Assembly (NCBI GenBank): GCA_964587755.1
Contig: CAZPMC010000001.1
Coordinates: 1 to 64,000, forward strand
Length of the DNA stretch: 64,000 nt
DNA from: CAZPMC01 sp964587755
Lineage (GTDB): Bacteria > Bacillota > Clostridia > Acetivibrionales > DTU013
Direction of reading: 5' to 3'
Below are positions 1 to 7,904 of the stretch, in pieces. Numbering within the stretch: the first letter of the stretch is position 1; each line of letters opens with the position of its first letter. The notes beneath the pieces were generated by a model. That model searched no databases. It was not told the DNA's origin and was given only the letters and a program-made list of their open reading frames with translations. The translations under genes were made by a program, and so were the position numbers.

Positions 1-1106
1 CGACGTTTAATTACACCGTGACTATAACAAATACAGGCAACAGAACTCTTAGTGGCATATACTTTTCTGATATCATGTCACATCCTGAGGGCGCTGTAGT
101 TACTTATTACCCTGAACCGTACGATACATTTACTGATTCAGGCGGCGCTGATATAAGAACATATAGACCTGAAGTCACATATCTCAAACCTGGTGATAGC
201 ATAACCTTCTATTACAGCGTAGAGGTTGACAAACATGGAGAGTACATTAATACAGCCAATGTATCAGCACTTTTCATGCATGAAATACCCATCTGTGAAG
301 ATGAAGAGCTTTTAGAGGATAACACCGCTTACGGATATGTCAAGGCTCCGGGACTTAGCATAACTAAAAAAGTCATTGGCCCGGACCTTATCAGAGGAAG
401 AAGCGGCACCTTCACATATGAGCTTCGCATACGGAATGACTGGGAAATAGAATTGCATGATGTAACAGTCACTGACGTAATGACAGGGCCGGAGGGTTCA
501 ACTGCAACTTACACATATAACGGCAGCATTGGTTTTGATGAGACAACTAAAACCTGGACTATAGGTAATATCCCTGGTACAGGTGGTACAGATACAGAGG
601 ATATTATTCTGACCTATACAGTTTATGTAAACTCTCCAGGCACATATAACAATGCAGCGACAGTAACAGGCTACTATTATGACTCAGAATTTGAACCAGT
701 AGGAGTCAGAGCAACTGAAGCTGAAGAAGAGGAGGATCCTGAAGTTCCTGGCAGATATCGCTTGACTGACTCAGATAATGCCAGTGTCAGAGTTTCACCT
801 CCCTATGTACCACCTTATAACCCACCGGTTGATCCTCCTGTTGATCCTCCGGTAGACCCACCGGTTGAACCACCTGTAGAACCACCTGTGGAACCGCCTG
901 TGGAACCGCCTGTTGACGAACCCGAGGAACCTGTGGAGGAAATTCCGCCTGAGGAGATACCTGAAGGTGAAATCAATGTTTCAGAAGAGCATGTTCCTAT
1001 TGGTACATTACCTAAAACAGGAGGCACGGCTCCATTCTATCTATATGGTCTTGGCGCTCTCATTGTAAGTGCAGGTATAGGACTTAGAAGAAAAAAATCC
1101 AAATAA
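1..1106 (+). CDS. LPXTG-anchored surface protein with DUF11-like repeats (5' end outside window)
   Basis: This is the C-terminal part of a cell-wall anchored surface protein. The frame is open from base 3 and reads TFNYTVTITNTG before the first in-window GTG, so the real start lies upstream. Two DUF11-like (conserved repeat, Ig-like) domains are visible: residues of type YTVTITNTGN at the start, and again FTYELRIRNDWEIELHDVTVTD near bases 408-475. A proline-rich stalk of PPVD/PPVE units follows. The end carries a sortase signal: LPKTGG, a hydrophobic stretch and the basic tail RRKKSK. Such proteins are exported and covalently linked to peptidoglycan by a sortase, none of which is encoded here. 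The partner or ligand cannot be told from sequence. Confidence 0.85.
   Translation, partial: TFNYTVTITNTGNRTLSGIYFSDIMSHPEGAVVTYYPEPYDTFTDSGGADIRTYRPEVTYLKPGDSITFYYSVEVDKHGEYINTANVSALFMHEIPICEDEELLEDNTAYGYVKAPGLSITKKVIGPDLIRGRSGTFTYELRIRNDWEIELHDVTVTDVMTGPEGSTATYTYNGSIGFDETTKTWTIGNIPGTGGTDTEDIILTYTVYVNSPGTYNNAATVTGYYYDSEFEPVGVRATEAEEEEDPEVPGRYRLTDSDNASVRVSPPYVPPYNPPVDPPVDPPVDPPVEPPVEPPVEPPVEPPVDEPEEPVEEIPPEEIPEGEINVSEEHVPIGTLPKTGGTAPFYLYGLGALIVSAGIGLRRKKSK
822..917 (+). repeat. eight 12-bp tandem units encoding PPVD/PPVE
   Basis: Eight in-frame 12-base units encode four-residue PPV(D/E) repeats: three PPVD, four PPVE, then PPVD. Copies differ mostly at third codon positions, and adjacent copies are the most alike (for example the two CCGCCTGTGGAA-type units). 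This suggests growth by slippage or unequal exchange. The product is a stiff proline-rich stalk just outside the wall anchor. Confidence 0.9.
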
Positions 1107-1150
1107 ATCTGGCTGACAGATAGAAAAAGCAGTACCAGCTTAAAAGCGGC

Positions 1151-1187
1151 AAAGCCAGCTGTGTAAAACAGTCGGCTTTGTTGTTTT
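1151..1187 (+). terminator. intrinsic terminator after the LPXTG gene
   Basis: Arms 1151-1162 and 1168-1179 (AAAGCCAGCTGT / ACAGTCGGCTTT) form a 12-position stem with one mismatch and one G-U pair. The five-base loop is followed by GTTGTTTT. It lies between the convergent ends of the LPXTG gene and gpr. Confidence 0.75.
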
Positions 1188-2187
1188 AATTTAAGTAGCG
1201 ATCAACATCGTCAAGTGTTATCCCCTGATGCAGGGCGATATTCAGCCCGTTTGCTATTACCTTTGACACCTTTTGCACCACCTCATCTATCTCCTTAGGT
1301 GTTACAATTAAATTGCCTACATAGGGCTCCAGTACCTGTTGAATCAATGCATATTTTTCTGCTCTGTCTATACTCTTCATCATCCTATAAAACTCACTTC
1401 CTGAAGGCGCTTGTTCAATCATACTGTCAAGAACCATATCTATCGTATCATTTGCCATTGTTGCTGCATCTACAACTGTAGGTACACCTATTGCCAATAC
1501 AGGAATTCCCAGCGTGTCTACTGACAGCTCCATTCTTTTATTTCCGACACCGGACCCCGGTGATATGCCCGTATCCGCAACTTGTATAGTTGTGTTGACC
1601 CTCTCCAATTTTCGAGAAGCCAATGCGTCAATGGCAATTACATAATCTGGTCTTATTCTCTCAACTATTCCCCTTACTATCTCTCCCGTCTCAATTCCTG
1701 TAATACCAAGTACTCCCGGCGCAATAGCGCATACAGGCCGCACACCCTTATCCACCTGTTCCGGCACATATTCCAGCATGTGCCTTGTGACCATCATACT
1801 TGATACTACCTTTGGGCCAAGGGCATCAGGCGTTACATTCCAATTCCCCAGCCCCACAACAAGTGTCATAGTCTTTTCATTCAGCTTTAAAATACCTGTC
1901 AATTCCTTTGCCAGGGCTTTGCATGTGTTTTCATAAAGCTCCTGGTCATTCTCCCTAAGTCTTGGAATTTCTAAGGTGATGTAATTGCCCATGGGCTTAC
2001 CGATTGCTTGCTCGCCGTCCGGTGAGGTTACTCTGACCCGTGTTATTTTTATATCCTCATCTCCGGCACTTTCCACCTCAACTCCGGGTATGTCCTGTTC
2101 CTCATTTTTCTCTTTTACTGCCTTCTCCTTTAGAAGCTCATGTGCCTCAAGTGTCAAATCAGTTCTGATATTCCTGAAACTATCCAT
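1186..2187 (-). CDS. gpr: GPR endopeptidase (germination protease)
   Basis: Spore protease of family A25 that degrades small acid-soluble spore proteins during germination. It is made as a zymogen in the forespore. The N-terminus MDSFRNIRTDLTLEAHELL is the typical GPR start, followed by IPGVEVES, the region where the propeptide is cut, and by GLGNWNVTPDALGPKVV and SPGSGVGNKR, all conserved in the family. I chose the ATG at 2187 because AAAGAAAGGG lies at normal distance before it. A TTG ten codons further upstream has no such site. The length of 333 residues is normal for clostridial GPR. It is divergent from rpsT, an arrangement common in Firmicutes. Expression from a sporulation sigma factor is expected, but no clear SigG promoter was recognised. 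Confidence 0.95.
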   Translation of the reverse strand: MDSFRNIRTDLTLEAHELLKEKAVKEKNEEQDIPGVEVESAGDEDIKITRVRVTSPDGEQAIGKPMGNYITLEIPRLRENDQELYENTCKALAKELTGILKLNEKTMTLVVGLGNWNVTPDALGPKVVSSMMVTRHMLEYVPEQVDKGVRPVCAIAPGVLGITGIETGEIVRGIVERIRPDYVIAIDALASRKLERVNTTIQVADTGISPGSGVGNKRMELSVDTLGIPVLAIGVPTVVDAATMANDTIDMVLDSMIEQAPSGSEFYRMMKSIDRAEKYALIQQVLEPYVGNLIVTPKEIDEVVQKVSKVIANGLNIALHQGITLDDVDRYLN

Positions 2188-2260
2188 ATATTGAAACCCT
2201 TTCTTTTTTGTACTCAATTATTAGCATTCCACACAAAACAGTAAAAAATAAGTGGGTTTC

Positions 2261-2289
2261 TTGCTTTTTCATCTTGTTAGTGGTAAAAT
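2261..2289 (+). promoter_or_regulatory. promoter of rpsT
   Basis: TTGCTT (2261-2266), a 17-base spacer and TAAAAT (2284-2289) form a good vegetative-type promoter about 45 bases before the start codon. Confidence 0.65.
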
Positions 2290-2334
2290 ATCTGATGTTA
2301 ATTTATATGAATAGCATCGCAGGAGGTGATAGGT

Positions 2335-2595
2335 TTGCCAAATATAAAGTCAGCTATTAAAAGAGTTGAAACTGCAAAAAGAAAAACTTTACGCAATACT
2401 GCAGCAAAGTCCGCTCTTAAGACATCAATAAAAAAGTGCAACGAAGCAATTCAATCTAAAGACGCTGCTGCTTCTGATGTTTTAAGCACTACTGTCAAAG
2501 CAATTGACAAAGCGGTTTCAAAAAATATAATTCATAAGAACACCGCTGCGAGAAGAAAATCAAAGCTTGCAAAGGCTTTAAATGCAGCAAAATAA
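2335..2595 (+). CDS. rpsT: 30S ribosomal protein S20
   Basis: Primary 16S rRNA-binding protein of the small ribosomal subunit. The product is 86 residues, lysine- and alanine-rich and helical, beginning MPNIKSAIKRVETAKR and ending with the typical ARRKSKLAKALNAAK. The start is the TTG at 2335, preceded by a near-perfect AGGAGGTGAT six bases upstream. An in-frame GTG at 2326 lies inside that ribosome binding site and would give a non-family N-terminus, so it was rejected. The gene stands alone between divergent gpr and convergent holA. A TTG start is notable because S20 genes in other bacteria also use weak starts for translational feedback. Confidence 0.97.
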   Translation: MPNIKSAIKRVETAKRKTLRNTAAKSALKTSIKKCNEAIQSKDAAASDVLSTTVKAIDKAVSKNIIHKNTAARRKSKLAKALNAAK

Positions 2596-2620
2596 AATTT
2601 CATTACTTATAAACAATAAA

Positions 2621-2690
2621 CAAAAAAAGCTTCGAGCAGCATATGGACTCTCAAGTTCATAAGTGACCGAGCTTTTTGTTTATTTATACC
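2621..2690. terminator. bidirectional terminator between rpsT and holA
   Basis: Nested stems: outer AAAAAGCTTCG / CGAGCTTTTTG with one bulged base, and inner 2642-2649 TATGGACT with 2654-2661 AGTTCATA around a four-base loop. A-rich and T-rich flanks make it suitable for both convergent transcripts. Confidence 0.75.
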
Positions 2691-2692
2691 CT

Positions 2693-3709
2693 TTATTTGG
2701 ACATCTGTGTAATCATTAATTCCACAGCGGCTCTGTCTTTAAGTCTTCCGGTTTTAATAGCCAAATCAAGGGTGAGCCCTGTCTCAATTGCTTTCTCAAG
2801 CTTCTTAACCGGAAACATTTGCGCCTGACTGATTGTTTTTCCAGCAAAATATCTGTTGAGCTTAAGTGCCGATATTATAGAATCCTTAGTAGCCCCCTCC
2901 TTGAGCATAAGATTGATTTGAAGCATCTGGCGCAATTGCTTTGCTATTAAAAAAATTATTTTAGGAATAGGCTCCTTAAGGACAAGCATATCGTCCAAAA
3001 TTGCCAATGCCTTATCTGTCTGCATCCTCGCAATAGCATCGGTCAGATCAAAAATCCTGCTTTTTACAGAACGTGTGCAAACCTTAACTATATCATCCAC
3101 AGTTATCTTCTTCCTGTCGGCTGCATATGCACAAAGCTTATTTATTTCGTTTAGCACATCATCCATTCCGCTCTCACAATATTCTACAAGATGAGCTGCT
3201 GTATACATATCCATTTCATAGCCTTGTTTTCTTGTCATTTTAATTACCCAACCAGCCAATTCCTCAGGCTTCCTGAAGTCAAACTCCACAATAAGCCCAT
3301 GCTCCTTTATAATACCAGCTGCCTTACTTCTTTTATCTATATCGGCTTCACTAAATATCAGGCAGGCATGCTCCGGCACATTTTTTAAAAACTGGGCAAG
3401 CTCGTCATCCCCCTTGCCTTTTGTGCTGCTGCTCTTTGTTTTTTTACTTTTAAACAGACCTGAATTTTTTACCACTACCATTCTTCTGTCAGAGAACAGC
3501 GGCAGTGTTTCGCAGTTGTCAATGATAGAGGTAACTGTAATATTATCCTCTAACACCACCTTGTTTAAAAGCTTTGTATTTTCATCTAAAAGGTTTTTTT
3601 CAATGTATTCGATATAATTTCTTTTTAAATATTCTTCGCAGCCATAAAAAAGGTACAGCTTCCCTATTTTTTTGTCCTTAATTGCTTTCCTTAGCAATGC
3701 TTCACTCAT
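2693..3709 (-). CDS. holA: DNA polymerase III, delta subunit
   Basis: Clamp-loader delta subunit, which opens the beta sliding clamp for the replicative polymerase. The 338-residue product has the HolA pattern: an early LYLFYGCEEYLKRNYIEYI segment (a Rossmann-like start without a functional Walker A), GLIVEFDFRKPEEL in the middle and a helical C-terminal domain with KTGRLKDRAAVELMITQM. It directly follows comEC, and its first codons overlap the comEC end by eight bases, so the two are co-transcribed. The comEC-holA pairing next to rpsT and gpr is a conserved Firmicutes arrangement, which supports the call. Confidence 0.95.
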   Translation of the reverse strand: MSEALLRKAIKDKKIGKLYLFYGCEEYLKRNYIEYIEKNLLDENTKLLNKVVLEDNITVTSIIDNCETLPLFSDRRMVVVKNSGLFKSKKTKSSSTKGKGDDELAQFLKNVPEHACLIFSEADIDKRSKAAGIIKEHGLIVEFDFRKPEELAGWVIKMTRKQGYEMDMYTAAHLVEYCESGMDDVLNEINKLCAYAADRKKITVDDIVKVCTRSVKSRIFDLTDAIARMQTDKALAILDDMLVLKEPIPKIIFLIAKQLRQMLQINLMLKEGATKDSIISALKLNRYFAGKTISQAQMFPVKKLEKAIETGLTLDLAIKTGRLKDRAAVELMITQMSK

Positions 3710-6089
3710 TTATTTCTTCTCTCTCTCCCTGAACTGTTCGTTTAATTTTTATCCTCTTTCCGTTGCTTTTCAATATTACTGCACCGCATTGGTCAGTCCT
3801 CAGACACTCAATATTGTTTTTTTTAAGCAAGCCCAAAATAGCATTTGCGGGATGACCAAAGTTGTTACTGCCTACACTTATAACTGCGGTTTTTGGGTCA
3901 ACCCTTTCCAGAAACTCTTGCCCTGTGGAGGATGGTGAGCCGTGATGACCTATCTTTATTACATCGGAAGTAAGGCTTATGCCCCTATCCACCAGTCTTT
4001 CTTCAACCTCAATCTCAGCATCCCCTGTAAATAAAACACTTGTCTCATCATAACATAATCCTAACACTAATGAGGTGTTATTTAAAGACTCTTCATCCCA
4101 TGGCCAATTTACCGGCGGGTTTAAAACCTCCATAAAAGTTTTGTCATCCAGCTTGATAATCTCGCCCTCATAACACCTTGATACCGGTACTCCTTTAGCA
4201 CTGGCAGCATTAAGAAGCTCATCAAAGCATGTTTCATCATTAAGGCTAGGAATTATCAGTCTTTTAACCTTAAGATGCTCTAAAATGTCAAACAACCCCT
4301 CTGTGTGGTCTGAATGAGAATGGCTGGCTATGACAGCATCCAGCTTCATTACACCACTATCCAAAAGAAAGGGCAGCAATACTTTTTCCCCTATATCTGA
4401 TGCCTGCTTTGGATTATTACTGCCTCCCCCGTCAATCAATATAGCCTTTCCGCTATAGGTCCTTATAAATGCAGAGTCTCCTTGTCCCACATCGAGAAAA
4501 GTTATTTGAAGCTCCTTTGGCGGAAAGCTTTCCGGCAATAATAAAACTGCTGCAACCGATAAAGCAATTGCAGCATGCTTAGGCTTAATGGTTATTTTTT
4601 TAGTCGGCCTATACCAAAGGACAAACCACACAAATATGTAGTACATAACAACGAAAATTGTGGACGGGGTAGTTATTCTTACTGAAGCATAAGGAATTTC
4701 AGATGAAAGTTTAGTTATGAATAACACTCCACTTAAAAAAATACTGTTTATGTATCCAAAAACCCGGGATAGAAGAAGTGAAAATTGCCCGGCTATTGCC
4801 ATAATCATTCCCAATATTGTAATTAATTCAAGCATAGGTACAGCTAAAAGATTTGAAACCACTGAAATAAGAGATAACCTGTTAAAATATAAAACAGTTA
4901 TGGGCAATACCCCAAGCTGGGCTGAGATTGTTGCAGCCAGAGTCTCACTGACCCATTTGGGCATAGGATACTTTCTAAACAATTCTTTTACATTTTTATA
5001 GAGCATAACAATTGAAACAGTTGCAGCATATGACAATTGAAAACCAACGTTGAAAAGCATACAGGGGCTAACAGACAGAAGTATTATACATGAGACAGCA
5101 ATTGCAGCATATACATCGGGTTCTCTTAATAATATTCCGGCCAGCAATAAAATACAGGCCATTACAGCAGCTCTTAAAACAGATGGCTCAAAGCCGGTAA
5201 TGAGAACAAACAACATGATAAGAAAAATTAAGGCAATATTTGCTGCCCTCTTTCTGACTTTAAGCTTCTTAAGTAAAAATGCTGCCGGAAGCAAGATAAA
5301 AGATATATTAGCACCTGAGACAGCCATTATATGTGTCAGACCGGCATTACTAAAGGCATCCTGCACCTGCCTGGAAAGTCCCTTTCTGTATCCTATTAGT
5401 ATGCCGTTTAAAAGTCCTGCCTGCTGCTTTGGTAAGCTCTTTTCTATAACATTGACTATTCTGTTTTGCAATTTAATTCCCAGCCTGACGGCAAAATTCC
5501 CTTTCCTGGTATCTTTTGAATCAATGGCATAGGGGTAGGAAAACATTGTGGCGCCAACACCCTTCTGGGCTAAATACCTTCTGTAATCAAAACCGCCGGG
5601 ATTTCTTACTCCCTTTGGCTGATAAAGGACCCCTGCGCACATAAGCTCATTTCCGTAATGGAGGAGACTGTCATCTTCTTTATTAAGTGTAGTCAGTAAT
5701 ATTTTCCCCCTTGCTTTTACAAAATCACCTGAATAGCCCAATCTAATGCTGTCTACCTTCACAATATAGGATACTCTTTCGTCCTTTATCTCCGGCTCCG
5801 ATACTATATAGCCTTTGACCCCCACATGCTGTCCGTCATAAGCATCAAATGCTTTAAGCTGGACATGGTCTATATAAAGAAAATGCAGTGCGCCGAAAAG
5901 AAAAAATACCAGCATCCCTATGGGTACAAAAAGCCCCCTCCTAAGCCTTTTGAAAGTAAAAAGGCAGCATATAAACAGAAAAGTCAAACTCAATATAAAA
6001 AATATTGAATTTAACACATATGCGCTAATAATGCCCAATAACAAAAAAATGCAAAAAGCAACAGCCGGACGTTGAAAAATAATATCCAT
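3702..6089 (-). CDS. comEC: ComEC/Rec2 DNA uptake channel protein
   Basis: Inner-membrane channel of the natural transformation machinery. Parts in order: N-terminal membrane helices and an OB-like domain (about 1-180), the Competence membrane domain (about 220-500, with AGLTHIMAVSGANISFILLP) and a C-terminal metallo-beta-lactamase-like domain (about 530-780). That last domain includes the metal motif SHSHSDHTEG and a later GHHGS. The 795-residue length is normal for the full three-part protein. The start at 6089 was chosen because AAAAAGGTG lies six bases upstream; an ATG six codons earlier has no such site. The full MBL motif suggests an active nuclease-like domain. Whether the organism is transformable cannot be told here, as other com genes are outside the window. 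Confidence 0.93.
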   Translation of the reverse strand: MDIIFQRPAVAFCIFLLLGIISAYVLNSIFFILSLTFLFICCLFTFKRLRRGLFVPIGMLVFFLFGALHFLYIDHVQLKAFDAYDGQHVGVKGYIVSEPEIKDERVSYIVKVDSIRLGYSGDFVKARGKILLTTLNKEDDSLLHYGNELMCAGVLYQPKGVRNPGGFDYRRYLAQKGVGATMFSYPYAIDSKDTRKGNFAVRLGIKLQNRIVNVIEKSLPKQQAGLLNGILIGYRKGLSRQVQDAFSNAGLTHIMAVSGANISFILLPAAFLLKKLKVRKRAANIALIFLIMLFVLITGFEPSVLRAAVMACILLLAGILLREPDVYAAIAVSCIILLSVSPCMLFNVGFQLSYAATVSIVMLYKNVKELFRKYPMPKWVSETLAATISAQLGVLPITVLYFNRLSLISVVSNLLAVPMLELITILGMIMAIAGQFSLLLSRVFGYINSIFLSGVLFITKLSSEIPYASVRITTPSTIFVVMYYIFVWFVLWYRPTKKITIKPKHAAIALSVAAVLLLPESFPPKELQITFLDVGQGDSAFIRTYSGKAILIDGGGSNNPKQASDIGEKVLLPFLLDSGVMKLDAVIASHSHSDHTEGLFDILEHLKVKRLIIPSLNDETCFDELLNAASAKGVPVSRCYEGEIIKLDDKTFMEVLNPPVNWPWDEESLNNTSLVLGLCYDETSVLFTGDAEIEVEERLVDRGISLTSDVIKIGHHGSPSSTGQEFLERVDPKTAVISVGSNNFGHPANAILGLLKKNNIECLRTDQCGAVILKSNGKRIKIKRTVQGEREEINE

Positions 6090-6154
6090 TTTGGCACCTT
6101 TTTGCATTAATTATATACTTTAAATATTAATTTGTAAATATTTTACATTTTGTA

Positions 6155-7093
6155 TTAATCTTTTATGTACCTTCTTGCCCTCATATATGTCTTGGTGTAA
6201 AACTTATCGTTTAAGCTGGTTATGGTAACCTTTCTTCCAAGACTTGAAGAAGCGTGAATAAACTTCCCTCCGCCAATGTATATACCTACATGGTTTATTC
6301 CGTTTAGTCCTCCGTTAGTATCGAAAAATACTAAATCACCGGGCAGTAAATCAGCTTTTTTAATTGACGTTCCGCCATTTCCCATATCCCTTGAGGATCT
6401 TGCAAGCTTTATATTAAAATTATCAAAAACGTATTTTACAAAGCCCGAGCAGTCAAACCCCTTTGGTGTTGAACCACCGTAAACGTATCTTATCCCCAAA
6501 AGCTTTTTTGCATATGCTACTATTTGGGCTCTGGTATCACCTGTCACATCCGCAGGAGCTTCTTTTTGTTCAGGCTGGTCTGCAACGGCTGTATTGCTTT
6601 GGCCTCTGGAAACATTTTGACTGATAGTATCAAAATAATCGGCGTTTATCCAGCCATATCTGTTCTCAGCTATTGAAATACGATACCAATTGCCGGATTT
6701 CTCAAAAAAGTTAAACCGATTGCCCTTTTTCACCTTGGTAAGTATTTCTGAATTGATATCAGCCTTACTTCTAACATTCACAACCGAACCTGTAACGGTA
6801 CCGACACCAATAGATTGATCAGAAACTTTAATATAATCTGCGTAAACCCATCCTGTATTGTCATTATATGTAACATTGCACCAATTATTTTCACTGCCTA
6901 TCACTATTACCTTTGTGTCTTTTACCAGTTGATCGAGGATTTTAGAGGATGTATTGGGATTTGCTCTTAAATTGACTACACTTCCCGTAATAACACCGGT
7001 TTTGTTTGTTTCTGCATATGCAATATTGGACAGCAAAAAAATAGCAACCAATATTGCGGGAAATAATAGTAGTGTTTTTCTGACCATTTTCAT
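6155..7093 (-). CDS. SH3 domain-containing NlpC/P60 wall hydrolase
   Basis: Secreted peptidoglycan hydrolase, probably a D-glutamyl-L-diamino acid endopeptidase. Residues 1-27 form a signal peptide ending near AYAET. Two bacterial SH3 domains follow (about 33-90 and 98-155), with GSVVNLRANPNTSSKIL and GSVVNVRSKADINSEIL. The C-terminal NlpC/P60 domain (about 185-312) has the catalytic cysteine in FDCSGFVKYVF and the histidine in NHVGIYIGGGKFIHA. AGGAGGAT sits just before the ATG at 7093. It is a single gene with its own upstream region. The family acts in cell separation, growth or sporulation. Confidence 0.93.
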   Translation of the reverse strand: MKMVRKTLLLFPAILVAIFLLSNIAYAETNKTGVITGSVVNLRANPNTSSKILDQLVKDTKVIVIGSENNWCNVTYNDNTGWVYADYIKVSDQSIGVGTVTGSVVNVRSKADINSEILTKVKKGNRFNFFEKSGNWYRISIAENRYGWINADYFDTISQNVSRGQSNTAVADQPEQKEAPADVTGDTRAQIVAYAKKLLGIRYVYGGSTPKGFDCSGFVKYVFDNFNIKLARSSRDMGNGGTSIKKADLLPGDLVFFDTNGGLNGINHVGIYIGGGKFIHASSSLGRKVTITSLNDKFYTKTYMRARRYIKD

Positions 7094-7226
7094 GGTATCC
7101 TCCTATATGTAAGTACGGCATTATGTACCGTTATGTCAGAATTATACCGTTGCAGAAAATGTTTGTCAAACATATGTGTTAATTCGTATAACGCATATTA
7201 TGTAAACAACCAGACATTTGTTACAC

Positions 7227-7796
7227 TTAAAGGTGTTTTCTCATTATTACTACTTCAGAAAGCCCTTTTTCTTCAAACAATGTCTTTCTTACCCTTGTAA
7301 TCTCAACAAAGCCATGTCTTGACCAAAACCGCATGCCTCCGCTATTTGTCTTAATAACAGATAAGAAAACCTCTTGTGTTTTATATATCAACATCAACTG
7401 TTCAAATATTAGCCTAATCGCCCTGCTCCCAAATCCCTTACCCCTGTATTCAGGCAAAACCGCCATCATCTTAATCCACAATTTATCTCCTGTTAGCTTG
7501 CCTGAGATAATCCCCACCAGCTTCTTTTCCTGCCCACATGAAAATTGATTTTCTCCAGGCAGGAAAATTCCCAATAGAAAATCCTCCTTACTGTCCATTT
7601 GCTCATTATAAAAATCGAAAAGCTCTTTATATGTAACAGGGCATTTTAAACCTGTAGCAAAACAAATATCCTCATTGCAGTTAAAAAGACCGACCGCATC
7701 ATTCAATTCCCTTTTCTCTAAAGTCTTGATAACTATGTGGTTGTCACTGACATACGTATTAATAAGCCTGATTTTATTCACCCTCCGTTCGTTCAT
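7227..7796 (-). CDS. GNAT-family N-acetyltransferase
   Basis: Acyl-CoA-dependent N-acyltransferase of unknown substrate. The acetyl-CoA binding loop is seen as VLPEYRGKGFGSRAIRLIF (about residues 113-131), followed by FLSVIKTNSGGMRFWSRHGF, the usual beta-5/alpha-4 region. The first 30 residues fit the family poorly. The ribosome binding site before the ATG at 7796 is weak, while a GGAGGGTGA lies inside the open frame with no usual start codon at the right distance after it. The N-terminus is therefore uncertain. The gene is monocistronic and divergent from the glycosyltransferase-CsaB gene. Confidence 0.82.
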   Translation of the reverse strand: MNERRVNKIRLINTYVSDNHIVIKTLEKRELNDAVGLFNCNEDICFATGLKCPVTYKELFDFYNEQMDSKEDFLLGIFLPGENQFSCGQEKKLVGIISGKLTGDKLWIKMMAVLPEYRGKGFGSRAIRLIFEQLMLIYKTQEVFLSVIKTNSGGMRFWSRHGFVEITRVRKTLFEEKGLSEVVIMRKHL

Positions 7797-7842
7797 ATAT
7801 AAAGTTCTACAAAAAACATATATTCCCTTTAAGATATTCCAA

Positions 7843-7871
7843 TTGATTAATAGGATACCGTTATGTATACT
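7843..7871 (+). promoter_or_regulatory. promoter of the glycosyltransferase-CsaB gene
   Basis: TTGATT (7843-7848), 17 bases, TATACT (7866-7871). It lies about 33 bases before the ATG at 7905, which has an AGAGAGG ribosome binding site. Confidence 0.65.
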
Positions 7872-7904
7872 ATAAATTGAATTACAGGTAAAGAGAGGCT
7901 AAAC

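Noticed and set aside
815..1027. Minus-strand frame giving a Gly/Ser/Thr-rich 70-residue protein
   Set aside because: It is the antisense reading of the PPVD/PPVE repeat; no ribosome binding site and no family match.
5050..5532. Plus-strand 160-residue frame
   Set aside because: Lies wholly inside comEC on the other strand, has no start signal and has shadow-like composition.
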